Notes: a model not told the origin generated them from the sequence alone. Positions 32,573-41,623 are shown, numbered from the stretch's first letter. The stretch is DNA of 51,399 nt from Rathayibacter rhapontici (GCF_001995175.1 NZ_MUKN01000030.1:1-51399), one strand, 5' to 3'. Made by a program: numbers and translations.

Positions 32573-33039
32573 ATGGACGCCGTCCTCCAGTACGCGTGGA
32601 TCCTCTGGCTCGCGCTGATCCTGATCTTCGTGATCGTCGAGATGATCACCCTCGAGTTCACGTTCCTGATGCTCGCCGTCGGGAGCGTCGGCGGCCTCCT
32701 GGCCGGCCTCGTCGGGGCGCCCTTCTGGGTGCAGGTCCCGGTCGCCGCCGTCCTCGCGGTCCTGCTGCTGCTCACCGTCCGTCCACCCCTCCTGCGGCTG
32801 CTCCGTCGCGGCGGCGATCCGGCTCCGATCGGCGCGACGCGCTGCTCGGACTCGCGGGCAGCGTCGTGATCGCCGGCGACGGCCCCGGCCAGGTCAAGCT
32901 GGCCAACGGCGAGACCTGGACGGCCCGCCTGTCCCCACTCGTCGAATCCCGACCTCTCGGTCTCGGCGAACGCGTCGTCGTCACCGCCATCGACGGCGCG
33001 ACCGCTGTCGTCGTCCCCGCCGAAAGGAGCTCCTCGTGA
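32573..33039 (+). pseudogene. NfeD-like membrane protein, frame broken by one base
   Basis: The N-terminal part (MDAVLQYAWILWLALILIFV, VGSVGGLLAGLVGAPFWVQVPVAAVLAVLLLL) has the membrane segments of the NfeD family. The C-terminal OB-fold part continues in the next frame (ALLGLAGSVVIAGDG, LANGETWTARL, ERVVVTAIDGATAVVVP). The join is near 32833, where a single missing base restores PIGRDALLGLAG. The frame as written would stop at 32869. ATG 32573 has AAGGAG upstream. The end overlaps the SPFH gene as GTGA. NfeD and SPFH proteins act together at membrane microdomains. Sequencing error or a real break are both possible. Confidence 0.8.
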
Positions 33040-33974
33040 CCACCTCCGCACTCGTGACGACCGTCGTCGTCGCGGTGATCGTCGTCTTCGCCCTCGTCGT
33101 CCTGTTCAAATCCATCAGGATCGTCCCGCAGGCCACCGCCGGCGTCGTCGAGCGGCTCGGCAAGTACCACCGCACGCTGCTGCCGGGCCTCAATCTCGTC
33201 ATCCCGTTCATCGACCGGGTGCGCCCCTCGGTCGACCTGCGCGAGCAGGTCGTCTCGTTCCCGCCGCAGCCGGTGATCACCGAGGACAACCTGGTCGTCT
33301 CGATCGACACGGTCGTCTACTTCCAGGTGACCGACGCCCGCGCGGCCACCTACGAGATCGCGAACTACCTCGGCGCCGTCGAGCAGCTCACGACGACCAC
33401 GCTCCGCAACGTCGTCGGCGGTCTGAACCTCGAGGAGGCGCTCACCTCCCGCGACAACATCAACGGGCAGCTGCGCATCGTCCTCGACGAGGCCACCACC
33501 AAGTGGGGCATCCGCGTCGGCCGCGTCGAGCTGAAGGCGATCGACCCGCCCGCCTCCATCCAGGACTCGATGGAGAAGCAGATGCGCGCCGAGCGCGATC
33601 GCCGCGCGGTCATCCTCACCGCCGAGGGCACCAAGCAGTCGCAGATCCTGAACGCGGAGGGGCACCGCCAGGCGGCGATCCTCGCTGCGGAGGGAGACGC
33701 GAGGGCGGCGATCCTGCGGGCCGAGGGCGAGGCGAAGGCCATCACCACCGTGTTCGAGGCGATCCACCAGGGCCGGCCCGACAAGGAGCTCCTCGCGTAC
33801 CAGTACCTGCAGACGCTCCCCAAGCTAGCCGACGGCAGCGCGAACAAGCTCTGGATCGTGCCGAGCGAGCTGACCGAGGCGCTGAAGGGCATCGGCGCCG
33901 CGTTCGGCCCGAAGGGCCAGGACCCCGAGCGCCCGCAGGACGGCGCGGTCACTCCCCCGGCGCCGGGCTTCTAG
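33036..33974 (+). CDS. SPFH/band 7 (stomatin/QmcA-like) membrane protein
   Basis: The 312-residue protein has a single N-terminal membrane segment (VTTVVVAVIVVFALVVLF), then the SPFH domain: RIVPQATAGVVERLGKYHRT, GLNLVIPFIDRV, LREQVVSFPPQPVITEDN. The following coiled coil (ILTAEGTKQSQILNAEGHRQAAILAAEGDARAA, shown here only by its AEG repeats) oligomerises. Such proteins form ring-like membrane scaffolds, often next to NfeD. The GTG overlaps the NfeD stop. It probably acts in membrane organisation or protease control, not in catalysis. Confidence 0.92.
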   Translation: MTTSALVTTVVVAVIVVFALVVLFKSIRIVPQATAGVVERLGKYHRTLLPGLNLVIPFIDRVRPSVDLREQVVSFPPQPVITEDNLVVSIDTVVYFQVTDARAATYEIANYLGAVEQLTTTTLRNVVGGLNLEEALTSRDNINGQLRIVLDEATTKWGIRVGRVELKAIDPPASIQDSMEKQMRAERDRRAVILTAEGTKQSQILNAEGHRQAAILAAEGDARAAILRAEGEAKAITTVFEAIHQGRPDKELLAYQYLQTLPKLADGSANKLWIVPSELTEALKGIGAAFGPKGQDPERPQDGAVTPPAPGF

Positions 33975-33986
33975 GGTCCGCGACCC

Positions 33987-34769
33987 GTGATCGACAGGCG
34001 GCCGCCTTTCCTCCGGGGACGGCGGCCGCGCGTCATCGCCCACCGCGGCTTCGGACCCGATCGGATCGGCAACACCCTCGGCGCGTTCCAGCGGGCACTC
34101 GAGGCGGGCGCCGATCTCCTCGAGACCGACGTCCGTGCCTCGCTCGACGCAGTCGCGGTCCTCGTGCACGACGAGGTCGTGCTCGACGCGGCGGGGCGGT
34201 CCCACCGGATCGAGGCCGAGCGCTGGGAGGACCTCGCGCGTCTCGTCCTCCCCGGAGGAGAGTCGCTGCTCCGCCTCGAGGACGCCCTGCGGCTGCTGCC
34301 CGACGCGCTCCTGAACATCGACGTGAAGGCCCGCGCGGCGGTGCACCCGACGGCACTCGCCGTCGACCGGCAGGATGCCCGCGATCGGGTCCTGATCACC
34401 TCCTTGTCCGAGTCGCGCCGGGCCTCGACCGTCCGGCTGCTCCCCGGAGTCGCGACGTCGGCGTCGGCGCAGCGCTTCCTCACGGCGCTGATCGGAGCGC
34501 ACCTCCGGCTCCCCGCCCTCGTGCGCCTCGCGCTGAACGGCATGGACGCCCTCCAGGTCCCGGAGTCGGCGCTCGGCCTGCCGGTCGCCACTCCCCCGAT
34601 CCTCGCGCGCCTGCGCGTGACCGGAGCCGAGATCCACCTGTGGACCGTCAACGACGCCCAGCGGATGACCGAGCTGCTCGCCCTGGGCGTCGACGGACTC
34701 GTGACCGACCGGACGGATCTCGCCCGCCGTGCGGTCGACGACGCTGCACCGAAACCGCCTCTCACCTGA
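33987..34769 (+). CDS. Glycerophosphodiester phosphodiesterase-family protein
   Basis: The 260-residue TIM-barrel protein has the GDPD metal and catalytic residues His19 in AHRG, Glu46 and Asp48 in LLETDVR, and His61-Asp62 (VLVHDE), then NIDVKA and the C-terminal VNDAQRMTELLALGVDGLVTDR. It splits glycerophosphodiesters into glycerol-3-phosphate and an alcohol. No signal peptide, so cytosolic. GTG 33987 follows TAGGGT (33972-33977), which contains the SPFH stop, by nine bases. It may have its own promoter or be read with SPFH. Confidence 0.88.
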   Translation: MIDRRPPFLRGRRPRVIAHRGFGPDRIGNTLGAFQRALEAGADLLETDVRASLDAVAVLVHDEVVLDAAGRSHRIEAERWEDLARLVLPGGESLLRLEDALRLLPDALLNIDVKARAAVHPTALAVDRQDARDRVLITSLSESRRASTVRLLPGVATSASAQRFLTALIGAHLRLPALVRLALNGMDALQVPESALGLPVATPPILARLRVTGAEIHLWTVNDAQRMTELLALGVDGLVTDRTDLARRAVDDAAPKPPLT

Positions 34770-34784
34770 AGGTTCTCTGGCAAA

Positions 34785-34808
34785 GGAGGTGACCGCAAGA
34801 CCACCTCC
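34785..34808 (+). terminator. Hairpin containing a perfect ribosome-binding sequence before rbpA
   Basis: GGAGGTG (34785-34791) pairs with CACCTCC (34802-34808) around a 10-base loop. Its 5' arm belongs to AAAGGAGGTGA (34782-34792), a full complement of the 16S rRNA 3' end, with no start codon at a usable distance. It may end transcription of the phosphodiesterase gene, or act in the rbpA leader. Confidence 0.45.
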
Positions 34809-34856
34809 AGGTACGCGGTCGACACTTGTCGGAGCACAGCGAGAGGAGACCACACA

Positions 34857-35222
34857 ATGGCAGATCGAAGCTTGCGAGGAATGAGACTAGGTTCTCAGAG
34901 CCTGCAGAGCGAGGAGGGTGTCGTCTTCTCACCGCGTTCGACGCACACCTACCACTGCACGAACTGCGGCCACGACACGGACATGGTGTTCTCGGCCGAC
35001 GCCGAGGCGCCGGAGACCTGGGAGTGCCGCGCGTGCGGTCACGAGGCCACCCTCCTGGTGGACTCGAAGCCCGTCGTCGTCGACCGCGGTGAGCAGAAGG
35101 CGCCCCGCACCCACTGGGACATGCTGCTCGAGCGCCGCACCCGTGCGGAGCTGGAGGAGCTGCTCGAGGAGCGGCTCGCCTATCTGCGCGCCCGTCGCGG
35201 CGAGCACAAGATCGGCGCTTAG
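34857..35222 (+). CDS. rbpA: RNA polymerase-binding protein RbpA
   Basis: The 121-residue protein opens MADRSLRGMRLGSQSLQSE, the conserved actinobacterial RbpA N-terminus. A zinc-type core follows: C34-T-N-C37-G-H and C57-R-A-C60. The C-terminal basic linker and sigma-interaction helix (KAPRTHWDMLLERRTRAELEELLEERL) bind group 1 sigma factors. RbpA stabilises the open promoter complex and is essential or nearly so. ATG 34857 has GAGAGGAG upstream. Its stop overlaps the convergent lnt stop: TTAG at 35219-35222 carries both. The identity is firm. Confidence 0.96.
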   Translation: MADRSLRGMRLGSQSLQSEEGVVFSPRSTHTYHCTNCGHDTDMVFSADAEAPETWECRACGHEATLLVDSKPVVVDRGEQKAPRTHWDMLLERRTRAELEELLEERLAYLRARRGEHKIGA

Positions 35223-36772
35223 CGCCGGTCTGCGTTCCGGGGCCGGGGAGCGCGCGTCCGCAGGACGAACGAGACCAGGCCCGCGAGACCTGCGGCGAGG
35301 AAGTACCAGCCGAGGTTCCGGGACCACACCAGAGCCGGGGTCGTGGTGGAGGCGAGGGGTACCTCGTCCACCATGGCACCCGGCTCGAACCATGTCAGGG
35401 AGTCGAGCGTCGAGCCGTCGGGAGCGATGATCGCGCTCGTGCCGACCGTCGAGATGTTCACCACGCTCCGGCCGGTCTCGATCGCCCGCAGCCGCGCGAT
35501 CGCGAGCTGCTGCACGCTCTCGTCCGTGCGACCGAAGTCGGCGTTGTTCGTCTGAGCGAGGATGATCTCGGCGTCGCCGTCGATCATCGCGTTCGTCAGC
35601 GCGTCGTCCGAGATGTCGAAGCAGATCGCGATGCCCGCCAGCACTCCGTCGATGTCGAACACGTTCGGCCTGGTGCCGATCGAGTAGTCCCGGCTCACGA
35701 GGTCGACGAGATCCGGAGCGAACATGCGCCAGAACGCACGGTCCGGCATGTACTCGGCGAACGGCACCGGGTGCACCTTGTCGTAGACCTGGGTCGCGCC
35801 CTCCCCTGCTCTCCACAGCAGCGAGCTGTTGTAGAACACGTCCTCCTCGGGGTTCGTGATCGTACCGACGATGAACGGGGCGTCCATGGTGCGGCTCAGG
35901 TAGTCGAGGACCGCCGCCGATTGCGCATTGCGCGTCGGATCGATGTCGACGCCGTTCTCGGGCCAGACCACCATGTCGACGTCCTCGTCGAGCACGGCCA
36001 GGGTCGCGGAGGTGTGGTCCTCGAGGATCTGCCCGCGGTAGCTCTCCGAGAACAGCCCGGCGTCGGAGTCGCCCTGGATCGCGGCGATCCGGGTCGTCCC
36101 GTCGGTCGGCGCCGGCCAGGCCGGGAACACGAGGGCGACGATCGCGAAGCCGGCGACGGTCGCGACTCGAGCGGTGCCGGGGACCGAGACCTCGCGGACG
36201 GCCTGCGCCAGGACTGCCGCAAGGAACGCCACGACGAAGCTCAGACCGGTGAAGCCGATCCAGGCGGCCAGGTCCGCCAGCGGCCCCGTCGACTGCGAGA
36301 GCGCGAGCCTCCCCCAGGCGAAGCCCCCGTACGGCCAGACGATCGTGATCGTCTCGCGGCCCGCCCACAGTGCGGCGAGCAGGGCGGGGACGCCGACCAT
36401 GCGGCCGAGCGGTCCCGTCCAGACGACGTGGCCGCGGGTCGACACGACCGCCATCAGGCCGGCGGCGAGGGCGAAGAAGACGGCCTGGAGACCCGCCAGC
36501 GCGAGCCAGGGCACGGGACCGAGGTAGAGCGTCAGCCACTCGATGTGGACGCCCCAGAACATGCCGCCGCCGACGAGGCCGACCAGTGCGCCGCTCCAGA
36601 AGCCGCGGCCGGCGAGCGCGACCAGGATCGACGCGGCACCGACGATCGCGAGCGGCCAGACGTCGGTGTCCGGGAACCCGCGGTCCAGGACCGCTCCGCC
36701 GAGCCCGGCGAGGATCAGCGCCAGCCACAGCGGTGCCGTGCGCCCCGAGGGCGCGGGGATCGCTCCGGTCAT
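35219..36772 (-). CDS. lnt: Apolipoprotein N-acyltransferase
   Basis: The 517-residue protein has about seven N-terminal membrane segments and a C-terminal nitrilase-like catalytic domain. The triad is Glu272 (WPENG), Lys332 (YDKVHP) and Cys384 (AICFD). It adds the third acyl chain to the lipoprotein cysteine on the outer face of the membrane. Several lipoproteins in this window (sugar-binding protein, FKBP, 14740-15171) would be substrates. ATG 36772 overlaps the helicase stop (ATGA), so it is the last gene of the pafBC-tat-helicase series. The C-terminus includes a further membrane segment. Confidence 0.93.
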   Translation of the reverse strand: MTGAIPAPSGRTAPLWLALILAGLGGAVLDRGFPDTDVWPLAIVGAASILVALAGRGFWSGALVGLVGGGMFWGVHIEWLTLYLGPVPWLALAGLQAVFFALAAGLMAVVSTRGHVVWTGPLGRMVGVPALLAALWAGRETITIVWPYGGFAWGRLALSQSTGPLADLAAWIGFTGLSFVVAFLAAVLAQAVREVSVPGTARVATVAGFAIVALVFPAWPAPTDGTTRIAAIQGDSDAGLFSESYRGQILEDHTSATLAVLDEDVDMVVWPENGVDIDPTRNAQSAAVLDYLSRTMDAPFIVGTITNPEEDVFYNSSLLWRAGEGATQVYDKVHPVPFAEYMPDRAFWRMFAPDLVDLVSRDYSIGTRPNVFDIDGVLAGIAICFDISDDALTNAMIDGDAEIILAQTNNADFGRTDESVQQLAIARLRAIETGRSVVNISTVGTSAIIAPDGSTLDSLTWFEPGAMVDEVPLASTTTPALVWSRNLGWYFLAAGLAGLVSFVLRTRAPRPRNADRR

Positions 36773-39207
36773 GCGACCGCGGAGTAGGCGACGATGCCCC
36801 GGCGCACGAGGTCGAGTGCGGTGCGGGCGGCGCGGCCGACCTTGCCGTCCGCGACCACCGAGAGCTGGTCGAGGAGGTCGATGGTCTGCTTCGCCCACCG
36901 GACGAAGTCGCCCGCGGCCATGTCGGCCTCGCGCAGGACGGCGTCCAGGGGCATCCCGCGAGCCCACATGTTCATCGCGAGCGCGAGGCTCGTCGAGATC
37001 GGGTTGCTGCCGGGCAGGCGGTGGTCGCGCTCGACGTCGTCGAGTCGCGCCCAGAGCAGCTGCGTCTTCTCGAGAGCCTCGGGGAATCCGCCGCGCGGGA
37101 GGAACTTCTCGTTCAGGGTCCCCTCCTCGCGCCGCGGCTCGAAGACGAGGCAGCACGCCATCGCCGCGAGTCCGGCCGGATCGAGCTCGGTCCACGCCTG
37201 CTTGCGGAGGCACTCCGCGACGAGCAGATCGCGCTCCCCGTAGATGCGGCGCAGCGTCCGTCCGTTGGGCGTGAGCGAGAGCTCCCCCGCGTCGTCGCGC
37301 CGGAAGTAGCCCAGCTCGAGGAGGACCTCGGTGATGCGGTCGAAGACCTTGGCCACCGCTCCGGTGCGCGAGCGGATCTGGCGCTCGATCTCGTCGGTCT
37401 CCTTGCGGAGCTTCCACCACCGCTCCGCCCAGCGCGCGTGCTGCTCGCGATCGGTGCAGGCGTGGCAGGGGTGCGCCTTCATCCGGCGGCGGAGCGAGGT
37501 CAGCTGCCCCTGCCTCTTCTCGCGCTCGGCGTGCGAGGCGGACTCCCCCCGGACGGCTCCGCGGCGCTCGAGCTCGCTGATCTCGCGGCGGATGGCCGCG
37601 TACTGCTCGAAGTCGCCCAGGTGGCACTGCATCGCCGTGACGTAGCCGTCGAGCGACTCCTCCTGCTGGCGCACCCGTCGCGCGAGGTCGACGACGGAGC
37701 GGTCGGCCTGGAACTGGGCGAACGAGGACTCGAGGATCTCGCGCGTGCGCGTCCGGCCGAACTGCTCGATGAGGTTGCAGGCCATGTTGTAGCTCGGGCG
37801 GAAGCTGGAGTTCAGGGGGTACGTGCGGCGCGAGGCCAGCGACGCCACGGCCTGCGGGTTCATCCCGCCGCGCCACTGGATGACGGAGTGGCCCTCGACG
37901 TCGATGCCGCGTCGGCCGGCGCGACCGGTGAGCTGGGTGTACTCCCCCGGAGTGATGGGGACCCGCGCCTCGCCATTGAACTTCTCGAGCTTCTCGAGCA
38001 CGACCGTGCGAGCGGGCATGTTGATGCCGAGCGCGAGGGTCTCGGTCGCGAAGACGACGCGCACGAGCTTGCGGAGGAAGAGCTCCTCGACGACCTCCTT
38101 GAAGGCGGGGAGCATGCCGGCGTGGTGGGCGGCGACCCCGCGCTGCAGTCCGTCGAGCCACTCCCAGTAGCCGAGGACGGCGAGGTCCTCGTCCCGGATG
38201 GTGCGGCAGCGCTCCTCCACGATGGCGCGGATCTCGTCGCGCTCGTGCCGCTCGGTCAGCCGGACCCCCGAGCGCAGCACCTGGCGCACCGCCTGGTCGC
38301 AACCGGCCCGGCTGAAGACGAAGAAGATGGCGGGCAGGAGGTTCTTGCCCTCGAGGATCTCGACCACTTCGGACCGCTGGACGAGCTCGTCCGCCGGCCG
38401 GGTGTCCTGGAACCGCCCGCGACCGCGTCCGCGCTGACCGCCCCTCGCGCCGCGCTCCACGCGCGTCCCGCCCTGGGCGAGACGCGCGAGCTCGGGGTTG
38501 ACCCGGTTCGTCGCGGCGCGACCCGAGGAGTCGAACAGGTCGAGGAGCTTCCCCCCGACGAGCACGTGCTGGTCCAGCGGCACCGGCCGCTCCTCCGAGA
38601 CGATGACCTCGGTCTCGCCGCGGACGGTCTGGAGCCAGTCGCCGAACTCCTCGGCGTTGGACACCGTCGCGCTGAGCGAGACGAGTCGGACGCGCTGCGG
38701 CAGGTGGATGATGACTTCTTCCCACACCGCCCCGCGGAAGCGGTCGGCCAGGTAGTGCACCTCGTCCATCACCACGTACGCGAGATCGCGCAGCAGATCG
38801 GAGTCGGCGTAGAGCATGTTCCGCAGCACCTCGGTCGTCATGACGACGATGCGGGCCCGGGCGTTCACGTTCGAGTCGCCGGTGAGGAGGCCGACCTCGG
38901 ACGCGCCGTAGTCCTCGACGAACTCCTGGAACTTCTGGTTACTGAGCGCCTTCATCGGCGTCGTGTAGAAGACCTTGGCGGTCGGGTCCTGCATCGCGAG
39001 GTGGATGGCGAACTCGGCGACGGCCGTCTTGCCCGCGCCCGTGGGCGCCGCGACCAGGACGCTCCGACCGTCGTCGAGAGCGCTGCACGCCTCGTACTGG
39101 AACGGATCGAGGTCGAACGCGAGGGTCGAGCGGAACGACTCGACCCTCGCGTGGCCCTGGCGGGTGCGGAAGGCGGCGAACCGCTCCGACGGGGACTGGT
39201 CGCTCAC
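36769..39207 (-). CDS. helY: HelY-type DEVH-box RNA helicase (Mtr4/Ski2-like)
   Basis: The 812-residue superfamily 2 helicase has Walker A APTGAGKT (54-61), Ia TPMKALSNQ, the DEVH box (148-151), SAT, and the C-terminal motifs including QLTGRAGRRGID. An Arg/Gly-rich patch (RGARGGQRGRGRGRF) sits between the two RecA-like domains and probably binds RNA. The C-terminal region matches the DSHCT-type domain of Ski2-like helicases. The position directly after tatC is the same as in Mycobacterium tuberculosis. GTG 39207 overlaps the tatC stop. Likely acts on RNA processing or decay. Confidence 0.93.
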   Translation of the reverse strand: MSDQSPSERFAAFRTRQGHARVESFRSTLAFDLDPFQYEACSALDDGRSVLVAAPTGAGKTAVAEFAIHLAMQDPTAKVFYTTPMKALSNQKFQEFVEDYGASEVGLLTGDSNVNARARIVVMTTEVLRNMLYADSDLLRDLAYVVMDEVHYLADRFRGAVWEEVIIHLPQRVRLVSLSATVSNAEEFGDWLQTVRGETEVIVSEERPVPLDQHVLVGGKLLDLFDSSGRAATNRVNPELARLAQGGTRVERGARGGQRGRGRGRFQDTRPADELVQRSEVVEILEGKNLLPAIFFVFSRAGCDQAVRQVLRSGVRLTERHERDEIRAIVEERCRTIRDEDLAVLGYWEWLDGLQRGVAAHHAGMLPAFKEVVEELFLRKLVRVVFATETLALGINMPARTVVLEKLEKFNGEARVPITPGEYTQLTGRAGRRGIDVEGHSVIQWRGGMNPQAVASLASRRTYPLNSSFRPSYNMACNLIEQFGRTRTREILESSFAQFQADRSVVDLARRVRQQEESLDGYVTAMQCHLGDFEQYAAIRREISELERRGAVRGESASHAEREKRQGQLTSLRRRMKAHPCHACTDREQHARWAERWWKLRKETDEIERQIRSRTGAVAKVFDRITEVLLELGYFRRDDAGELSLTPNGRTLRRIYGERDLLVAECLRKQAWTELDPAGLAAMACCLVFEPRREEGTLNEKFLPRGGFPEALEKTQLLWARLDDVERDHRLPGSNPISTSLALAMNMWARGMPLDAVLREADMAAGDFVRWAKQTIDLLDQLSVVADGKVGRAARTALDLVRRGIVAYSAVA

Positions 39208-40028
39208 GCGGGCAGGTCGGAGGCGGTGCCGTCGAAGACCGGCTGGCGCTTCGCGACACGGCGGTCGTGGACGATCGCGATGCCGCACGCCAGGAAGAAC
39301 AGGACGATGATCGGGATCGCGAGGAGGAACATCGAGATGGGGTCGGCGGCCGGGGTCGCGAGCGCGGTGAAGACGACGATCACCATGATCGCGATGCGCC
39401 ACGACTTCAGGATCAGCATCCCCGGCAGGATGCCGAGGAAGTTCAGCAGGACCAGGAACACCGGCAGCACGAACGCGATACCGACCATCAGGACGAGCTT
39501 GAGCACGAAGTCGTAGTAGTACTTCGCGTCGATGAAGCTCGCCGCATCGTCCCCGGTGAAGCCGGTGAGCAGCTCGACGATGTGGGGGAAGACGAACCAG
39601 CCCGCCGCGCATCCGGCGAAGAAGAGCGGGATGGCCGTCAGGATGAACCCGAGCCCGTACCGCATCTCCTTCTTGGTGAGACCGGGCACCAGGAACGCCC
39701 AGATCTGGTAGAGCCAGACCGGGCTCGCGATCACGATGCCGACGGTCATGGCGATCTGGAGCCGCAGATCGAAGGCACCGGCGATCGTCGGGAAGTTGAG
39801 GATCGCCTCCTTGCCCTGGGTCGACGCCACCTGGAGGATGGGCGCCTTGAGGGACTCGAAGACCCACTCCGAGACGAACCACCCGGCGATGCAGCCGAGC
39901 ACGATCGCGATCGCCGACTTGAAGAGCCTGTTGCGAAGCTCGATCAGGTGCGCCCCGAGGGACATGCGCCCCTCGGGATCCTTCCCCGATCGCTTCGTCC
40001 GTGGCTTCTTCGCTGCCACGGACGTCAT
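39204..40028 (-). CDS. tatC: Sec-independent (Tat) translocase subunit TatC
   Basis: The 274-residue protein opens MSLGAHLIELRNRLFKSAI at residues 22-40, the conserved signal-binding part of TatC, and has six membrane segments. PVWLYQIWAFLVPGLTKKE and the loop FTALATPAADPISM are further signatures. TatC recognises twin-arginine signals of folded proteins. ATG 40028 shares a base with the tatA stop (TAATG), and its stop overlaps the helicase start. A basic N-terminal stretch (KKPRTKRSGKD) is typical of actinobacterial TatC. Confidence 0.96.
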   Translation of the reverse strand: MTSVAAKKPRTKRSGKDPEGRMSLGAHLIELRNRLFKSAIAIVLGCIAGWFVSEWVFESLKAPILQVASTQGKEAILNFPTIAGAFDLRLQIAMTVGIVIASPVWLYQIWAFLVPGLTKKEMRYGLGFILTAIPLFFAGCAAGWFVFPHIVELLTGFTGDDAASFIDAKYYYDFVLKLVLMVGIAFVLPVFLVLLNFLGILPGMLILKSWRIAIMVIVVFTALATPAADPISMFLLAIPIIVLFFLACGIAIVHDRRVAKRQPVFDGTASDLPA

Positions 40029-40291
40029 TACTTGAGCGGTGACTCGGGCGGCGTGGTCGTGCCGGTGCCGGTGGTCGATCCGGTGGTGGTGCCGGTGGTC
40101 GATGCGGGACCCTCGGTGGAGTCCCGGCGCTCGGAGCCGTCCTCCTCCTTCATGGTCTTGACCTCGCTCTTGAAGATGCGCATCGACTGGCCGACGCTGC
40201 GCGCGAGCTGGGGAAGCTTGGGCGCACCGAAGAGCAGGAGGATCACAGCGAGGATGATGAGGAGGTGCCACCCCTGGAGGCCAGCGAACAT
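40028..40291 (-). CDS. tatA: Twin-arginine translocase subunit TatA
   Basis: The 87-residue protein has an N-terminal membrane helix (GWHLLIILAVILLLFGAPKLPQLARSVG), the FGAPKLP hinge, an amphipathic helix (SMRIFKSEVKTMKEE) and a Thr/Gly/Pro tail (TTGTTTGSTTGTGTTTPP). It forms the translocation pore with TatC. ATG 40291 is chosen because the longer frame to 40378 adds a non-TatA extension. The tail is low-complexity and likely disordered. It is followed at once by tatC. Confidence 0.93.
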   Translation of the reverse strand: MFAGLQGWHLLIILAVILLLFGAPKLPQLARSVGQSMRIFKSEVKTMKEEDGSERRDSTEGPASTTGTTTGSTTGTGTTTPPESPLK

Positions 40292-40298
40292 TGCAGAC

Positions 40299-40628
40299 TC
40301 ACTTTGCTTGTCGGTTGCGGTGTACCAGGAGCTTACCCCGTTCGACTCTCGCCGACCGGCGATCCTCAGTCCTGTCACGGCGGGAGTCGCGACGCGACTC
40401 GTGGGCCCGTCGCACCGCGTCGCGATCGGCGAAGAGCGAGGACGGGGGCCGGGCGACGACCGGAGCGCCGCCGTCGGGCTGGATCCCGTCGAGCTTCTCG
40501 GTCAGCTCCTCGAGCTGCCCCAGGAGGGCGCGGCCCTTCCGCCAGTACGACAGCAGGAACAGCGCGAGCACCGCCAGCGCGGCGATCGCGAGCGCCGCCC
40601 AGATCAGGATCCACGACCACCAGGTCAC
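40299..40628 (-). CDS. Small single-span membrane protein of the pafBC-tatA locus
   Basis: The 109-residue protein has one strong membrane segment (WWSWILIWAALAIAALAVLALFLLSY) followed by a long cytosolic, basic tail (AHESRRDSRRDRTEDRRSARVER). GTG 40628 overlaps the pafC stop (GTGA) with AGGAGGGG before it, and the gene ends seven bases before tatA. Small membrane genes in this position are common in the family. Function unknown. Tight coupling to both neighbours suggests a role near Tat or simply operon convenience. Confidence 0.75.
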   Translation of the reverse strand: MTWWSWILIWAALAIAALAVLALFLLSYWRKGRALLGQLEELTEKLDGIQPDGGAPVVARPPSSLFADRDAVRRAHESRRDSRRDRTEDRRSARVERGKLLVHRNRQAK

Positions 40629-41623
40629 GACCCCTCCTCCCCGTTGGCCCGCAGAGCGGCGAGAGTCCATTCGGCGACGGCGTCGCGAGCGGCGGGCGGG
40701 GCGACGACGGTCACGAGCCCGGGCAGGGAGGCGACCAGGCGGGTGAGACCCTCCAGGTGCGCGACGCGGATGCGGACCAGCACCCCCTGCTCCGCCTGAT
40801 CGGCGGGAACCGGCGGGAACTCGGCGTCCACGGCGTAGTCCCCGAGCAGCGCGACCGAGCTCGGCGCGACGCGGAGATCGACGAGCAGGTCGGAGTCGGA
40901 CGCCTCGAAGAGGCGGTCCGGCAGCGTGACCTCGTTGCGGCGGCGCACGATCGGCGACCCGGTGTCGGTGAGCCCGCGCATCCGGTCGACGCGGAAGGTG
41001 CGGACACCCTCGCGGAGGTGGCACCAGCCCCGCAGGTACCAGTCCCGGTCCACGGACTCGAGGAGGAAGGGGTCGACCAGTCGCGACTCCGTCTCGCCGC
41101 GCGCGTTGCGGTAGTCGAAGGCGAGCTGGGTCCCCGCGGCGAGGGCGGTCCGGATCACCTCGAGGCCGGCATCGGCCCCGGTGCCCCGCGCGACGGCCAC
41201 GGCGCTCGGCGCGGAGGAGGCTCCGCGCGACAGCTTGCCCATCAGCGCCGCGATGCGGTCGTTGCCCTGGTTCTCGGGCAGTGCGGCCAGGTACTGCATG
41301 CCGGCGATGAGCGCCGCCGCCTCCCGGGCCGAGAAGCGGGGCGAGTCGTCGATCGCGACCTGCTGGGTGAGGACGACGTGGTCGTTCTCCTCGAAGTCGT
41401 CCCAGCTGATGTCGAACAGATCGTTCGCCTGGTACTGGGCCGTCTCGCCGGGGATGCCCGACACCGCGATGAGGCGGACGGCGCGCCGCACCTCCTCCGG
41501 AGCGATGTCGAAGTGCTCGGCGACCTCGCCCACGCTCACGCGGCCGCGGTCGAGCAGGTACGGGACGAGCGAGAGCAGGACAGCGAGGCGGTCGCGGGCC
41601 TGGAGCGTGCGGGGCCTAGCCAT
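40625..41623 (-). CDS. pafC: WYL-domain regulator PafC
   Basis: The 332-residue protein has an N-terminal winged helix (RLAVLLSLVPYLLDRGRVSVGEVAEHF), a central WYL domain (TQLAFDYRNARGETESRLVDPFLL, DWYLRGWCHLREGVRTFRVDRM) and a WCX C-terminus. With PafB it forms the heterodimeric activator of the mitomycin-C/DNA-damage response, independent of LexA, in mycobacteria. ATG 41623 overlaps the pafB stop by eight bases. The protein is intact here, though its partner gene is broken. Confidence 0.92.
   Translation of the reverse strand: MARPRTLQARDRLAVLLSLVPYLLDRGRVSVGEVAEHFDIAPEEVRRAVRLIAVSGIPGETAQYQANDLFDISWDDFEENDHVVLTQQVAIDDSPRFSAREAAALIAGMQYLAALPENQGNDRIAALMGKLSRGASSAPSAVAVARGTGADAGLEVIRTALAAGTQLAFDYRNARGETESRLVDPFLLESVDRDWYLRGWCHLREGVRTFRVDRMRGLTDTGSPIVRRRNEVTLPDRLFEASDSDLLVDLRVAPSSVALLGDYAVDAEFPPVPADQAEQGVLVRIRVAHLEGLTRLVASLPGLVTVVAPPAARDAVAEWTLAALRANGEEGS

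Noticed and set aside
40299..41024. A 241-codon minus-strand frame across pafC and the small membrane gene
   Set aside because: Only the part from GTG 40628 is protein-like. The earlier part is antisense-free shadow inside pafC.
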